A stretch of 8,423 nt of DNA from an uncultured Gemmatimonadota bacterium (GTDB lineage: Bacteria > Gemmatimonadota > Gemmatimonadetes > Longimicrobiales > Gaopeijiaceae): positions 1 through 8,423 of the forward strand of contig CALHIO010000075.1 in assembly GCA_938030915.1 (NCBI GenBank), in the 5' to 3' direction. Position 1 is the stretch's first letter; every line of letters begins with the position of its first letter. Positions 6,032-8,423 of the stretch are shown piece by piece. The notes under the pieces are model-generated. The model was given only the letters and a program-made list of their open reading frames with translations, did no database searches and had not been told where the DNA came from. The position numbers were made by a program, and so were the translations under genes.

Positions 6032-6445
6032 ATGTCAGACGAACGAAAGATCCGGGTCCTGGTCGCCAAGCCGGGGCTCGATGGGCACGATCGCGGAGCC
6101 AAGGTCATTGCGAGCGCATTTCGTGATGCCGGCTTCGAGGTCGTGTATACCGGCCTCCATCAGACGCCCGAGATGATCGTGAACGCGGCGGTACAGGAAG
6201 ACGTCGATGTAGTGGCGATGTCGGTGCTGTCCGGTGCTCACATGACGCTCTTCCCGCGCGTGAAGGCGCTTCTCGACGAGGCGGGGGCGGATCACATGCT
6301 CCTCACGGGGGGCGGGATCATCCCCGAGGAAGACGTCGAGGAACTCGAGAAGCAAGGCATCGGCCGGCTCTTCGGTCCGGGAACGTCCACCGGCGACGCC
6401 ATCGCCTACGTCAACGAGTGGTTCGCCACGACTCATGCCGGCTGA
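6032..6445 (+). CDS. B12-dependent acyl-CoA mutase, small cobalamin-binding subunit
   Basis: This 137-residue Rossmann-like domain binds adenosylcobalamin 'base-off/His-on' and pairs with the large subunit at 3478. The signature is clear: DGHDRG (17-22, the DxHxxG motif with H19 as the lower cobalt ligand), SVLSG (64-68, the SxL motif), and TGGGIIP (92-98, the glycine turn holding the dimethylbenzimidazole tail). I place the start at ATG 6032, because the family normally begins just before IRVLVAKPGLDGHDRGAK and the length then fits. The frame stays open back to an ATG at 5912, but those 40 residues show no family similarity. ATG 6032 has no Shine-Dalgarno sequence, while GGAGG (5992-5996) sits 5 nt before an in-frame CTG at 6002, so a 10-residue-longer form is possible. 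The last 11 nt overlap the carboxyltransferase gene. Function is secure; the exact start is not. Confidence 0.93.
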   Translation: MSDERKIRVLVAKPGLDGHDRGAKVIASAFRDAGFEVVYTGLHQTPEMIVNAAVQEDVDVVAMSVLSGAHMTLFPRVKALLDEAGADHMLLTGGGIIPEEDVEELEKQGIGRLFGPGTSTGDAIAYVNEWFATTHAG

Positions 6446-8057
6446 GGGCGGACGGTCCGGCCGCCTGAGTGATCTCTCGAGGGAGCTGAAGGCACTTCGT
6501 GAGGAGCTTCGCCTCGGGGGTGGTCAGAAGCGGATCGATCGGCAGCACGATCAGGGCAAGCTGACCGCGCGCGAGCGGATCGGCCTCCTGCTCGACCAGG
6601 GGCAGACATCCGTCGAGATCGGCATGATGGTCGCGCACGACCTGTATGACGGTCAGGCGCCAGGTGCGGGAGTGGTCACGATGGTCGGGCGAGTGCAGGG
6701 GCGTGAGGTCGTGGTCGTGGCGAACGACGCCACAGTGAAGGCCGGCTCCTGGTGGCCTGAGACGATCACGAAGATTCTACGAGCTCAGGAGATCGCGATG
6801 CGCTGCCGCATTCCGATCATCTACCTGGTCGATTCGGCTGGCGTGAATCTCCCGTATCAGGGAGGCGTCTTTCCGGGTCAGTACGGTGCCGCCCGCATCT
6901 TCTACTACAACTCCGTCATGCGCCGCTATCTCCGCATTCCGCAGCTGGCGGCAGTCATGGGCCCGTGCATTGCCGGAGGCGCGTACCTTCCTGCGCTCTC
7001 CGACGTGATCCTGATGGTCGAGGGCACGTCCTTCATGGGCCTCGGAGGGCCGAACCTCGTGAAGGGCGCCACCGGGCAGTCGGTCGGTGCGGAAGAGCTC
7101 GGCGGCGCGAAGATGCACACCGAACTGAGTGGTGTGGCGCACTACATGGTGCCTGACGACGAAGCCTGCATCGCACGCCTGCGCCAGCTGGTCGAGGAAC
7201 TCCCCCGGGAGGTCACACCGGAGGAGCGGACGCCGACGCCGCCGCGACGTCTGGCCTACGACCTCTACGATCTCCTTCCCGAGGATCATCGGGCTCCGTA
7301 TGACATGAACGATGTGCTCGAGTGCATCCTGGACGGAGAGGGCCTCGACGAATTCCAGGCGAGCCACGCTGGAGAGATGATCTGCGGCACCGGCTTCATC
7401 GATGGCCTCGCGGTGGGCGTTATCGCAAACGCACGAGGCATGTTCAAGCCGGCTGCGGGCGGGGCGCCTCACTTCGGGGGCATCGTCTATACCGAAAGTG
7501 CCCGGAAGGTGGCCTTTTTCATCGAAACGATGAATCGGCACCGTACACCGCTCCTCTTCGTACAGGACGTCTCCGGCTTCATGGTGGGTCCTGACGCCGA
7601 GCATTCGGGAATCATTCGCGCCGGTGCGGAATTTGTGGAGGCGATGGCGACAGCCACGGTCCCGAAGCTGGTTCTGACGCTCAATCACGCCTCGGGGGCG
7701 GGGTACTATGCGATGGCCGGTCAGGGCTTCGACCCCGATTTCATTCTCTCGCTCCCGACCGGCCGCATGGGTGTGATGGAAGGGTCGAGTGCGGTGATGG
7801 CGCTGTTCGGTGGCCAGCTCGACAAGCTCAAGGAGGAAGGGAAGGTCCCGGATGAGGAGCTGACCACGCGGATGGACGAGGTGCGGGCGGAGTACGATCG
7901 GCAGCTCGACGCTCGATTCGCTGCGGCCCGTGGCTTTGTGGATGAGGTCGTACTCGCCGAAGAGCTCCGACCCGCGCTCGGTCTGCTCATGCGGGCCGCG
8001 CGTCAGAATGAGGGCCCGCACATCGGTGCCTTCCAGATTCCATCGGGGGTGGTGTGA
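6435..8057 (+). CDS. Acyl-CoA carboxylase beta (carboxyltransferase) subunit, MCC/AtuC-like
   Basis: This 540-residue carboxyltransferase has two crotonase-fold halves. It moves CO2 between biotin and an acyl-CoA. The N half has GKLTARERIGLLLD (41-54), ANDATVKAG (96-104), AQEIAM (117-122), YLVDSAGVNLP (130-140) and GPCIAGGAYLPALSD (176-190). These resemble 3-methylcrotonyl-CoA and geranyl-CoA carboxylase beta subunits far more than propionyl-CoA carboxylase, which has SQDFTVFGG and DSGGARIQEG there. The C half has GFMVGPDAEHSG (381-392) and NHASGAGYYAM (417-427), where MCC usually reads GGSYGAGNYGM. Its tail, from about 444 to NEGPHIGAFQIP (525-536), is reminiscent of glutaconyl-CoA decarboxylase alpha subunits. 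Substrate is therefore uncertain. No biotin carboxylase or biotin carrier subunit is in the window. ATG 6435 overlaps the upstream gene by 11 nt and lacks a clear ribosome binding site, suggesting translational coupling. It overlaps the next gene by 4 nt (GTGA). Confidence 0.92.
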   Translation: MPAEGGRSGRLSDLSRELKALREELRLGGGQKRIDRQHDQGKLTARERIGLLLDQGQTSVEIGMMVAHDLYDGQAPGAGVVTMVGRVQGREVVVVANDATVKAGSWWPETITKILRAQEIAMRCRIPIIYLVDSAGVNLPYQGGVFPGQYGAARIFYYNSVMRRYLRIPQLAAVMGPCIAGGAYLPALSDVILMVEGTSFMGLGGPNLVKGATGQSVGAEELGGAKMHTELSGVAHYMVPDDEACIARLRQLVEELPREVTPEERTPTPPRRLAYDLYDLLPEDHRAPYDMNDVLECILDGEGLDEFQASHAGEMICGTGFIDGLAVGVIANARGMFKPAAGGAPHFGGIVYTESARKVAFFIETMNRHRTPLLFVQDVSGFMVGPDAEHSGIIRAGAEFVEAMATATVPKLVLTLNHASGAGYYAMAGQGFDPDFILSLPTGRMGVMEGSSAVMALFGGQLDKLKEEGKVPDEELTTRMDEVRAEYDRQLDARFAAARGFVDEVVLAEELRPALGLLMRAARQNEGPHIGAFQIPSGVV

Positions 8058-8423
8058 GCGAGGGGCGCGTGGTTCGCATCGCGAGTGGTCAGGGTTTCTG
8101 GGGTGACGACATCGAGGCTCCGGTCCGGCAGGTCGAGGGCGGCGGCATCGACTACCTCATGCTCGACTATCTGGCCGAGGTCACGATGTCGATCATGCAG
8201 AAGCAACGGGCACGGAATCCCGACGCCGGCTATGCCCGCGACTTCGTCGAACTGATGGAGCGCATCTTCCCGCGCTGCGTGGAGGACGGGGTCAGGGTGG
8301 TGACCAACTCGGGCGGGGTGAACCCCAACGGATGTGCGGATGCCCTCGTCGAAGCAGGTCGCCGCGCGGGTGTCGGTGGCCGGGCCAGGGTCGGGCTGGT
8401 GCAGGGCGACGGCGCCGTGGGCC
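8054..8423 (+). CDS. AtuA-family (DUF1446) protein, N-terminal part, cut by window end
   Basis: I read 123 residues of an open frame that runs off the window. It starts at GTG 8054, which overlaps the carboxyltransferase stop as GTGA, so translation is probably coupled. The visible part has VRIASGQGFWGDD (about 7-19) and VVTNSGGVNPNG (about 82-93), which I recognise from the AtuA family (acyclic terpene utilisation, DUF1446). These proteins are encoded beside geranyl-CoA or 3-methylcrotonyl-CoA carboxylase genes in terpene and leucine/isovalerate catabolic clusters, and their biochemical role is not established. A later in-frame GTG (8069) is possible but would leave the coupling unexplained. 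Family assignment rests on recognition of these motifs plus the neighbouring carboxylase; the C-terminal part cannot be assessed. Confidence 0.85.
   Translation, partial: MSEGRVVRIASGQGFWGDDIEAPVRQVEGGGIDYLMLDYLAEVTMSIMQKQRARNPDAGYARDFVELMERIFPRCVEDGVRVVTNSGGVNPNGCADALVEAGRRAGVGGRARVGLVQGDGAVG

Noticed and set aside
6777..8021. 414-codon open frame on the - strand
   Set aside because: It lies wholly antisense to the well-conserved carboxyltransferase and its translation shows no recognisable motif. Long antisense frames are expected in GC-rich coding DNA.
6435..8057. Annotation as propionyl-CoA carboxylase beta subunit
   Set aside because: Key segments (ANDATVKAG, YLVDSAGVNLP, GPCIAGGAYLPALSD) are of the MCC/AtuC type, and the mutase partner does not look like a methylmalonyl-CoA enzyme.

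Overview
The window is 8.4 kb of GC-rich (roughly 64% by eye), tightly packed bacterial DNA. Every supported gene lies on the + strand, and most gene joints are overlaps or gaps of a few bases. The gene types (MgtE, an ABC1/UbiB-family kinase, MeaB, a two-subunit B12 mutase, an acyl-CoA carboxylase beta subunit, an AtuA-family protein) suggest a chromosomal region of a free-living, B12-using aerobe or facultative aerobe. Gemmatimonadota or a similar high-GC soil or marine phylum is my best guess, but the window has no phylogenetic marker that settles this. I see no mobile element, tRNA, rRNA or CRISPR array.

Layout. (1) 2-3382 is a compact three-gene block: the 3' part of an MgtE-type Mg2+ channel, an ABC1/UbiB-family atypical kinase, and the G-protein chaperone MeaB, which overlaps the kinase gene by 4 nt. 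(2) A 95-nt gap with a small palindrome and a good ribosome binding site leads to the large subunit of an adenosylcobalamin-dependent acyl-CoA mutase (3478-5193). A HAD-superfamily hydrolase follows directly and appears to start at a CTG codon overlapping the mutase stop. (3) A 143-nt gap carrying a candidate promoter precedes the small B12-binding subunit of the mutase. That gene overlaps by 11 nt an MCC-like carboxyltransferase subunit, which in turn overlaps by 4 nt the start of an AtuA-family (DUF1446) gene cut by the window end.

How the genes fit together. The two mutase subunits and MeaB form a B12 mutase module. The usual annotation would be methylmalonyl-CoA mutase. However, the two residues that read the substrate are Phe100 and Gln218, where methylmalonyl-CoA mutases have Tyr and Arg. 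Phe/Gln is the signature of isobutyryl-CoA mutase and related branched-acyl mutases. Together with the carboxyltransferase of the 3-methylcrotonyl/geranyl-CoA carboxylase type and the AtuA-family protein, this points to a branched-chain acyl-CoA pathway. Possible starting compounds are leucine/isovalerate, pivalate, valine/isobutyrate or acyclic terpenes. This replaces the propionate/methylmalonyl-CoA reading. The pathway assignment is inference; the residue differences are read directly from the sequence.
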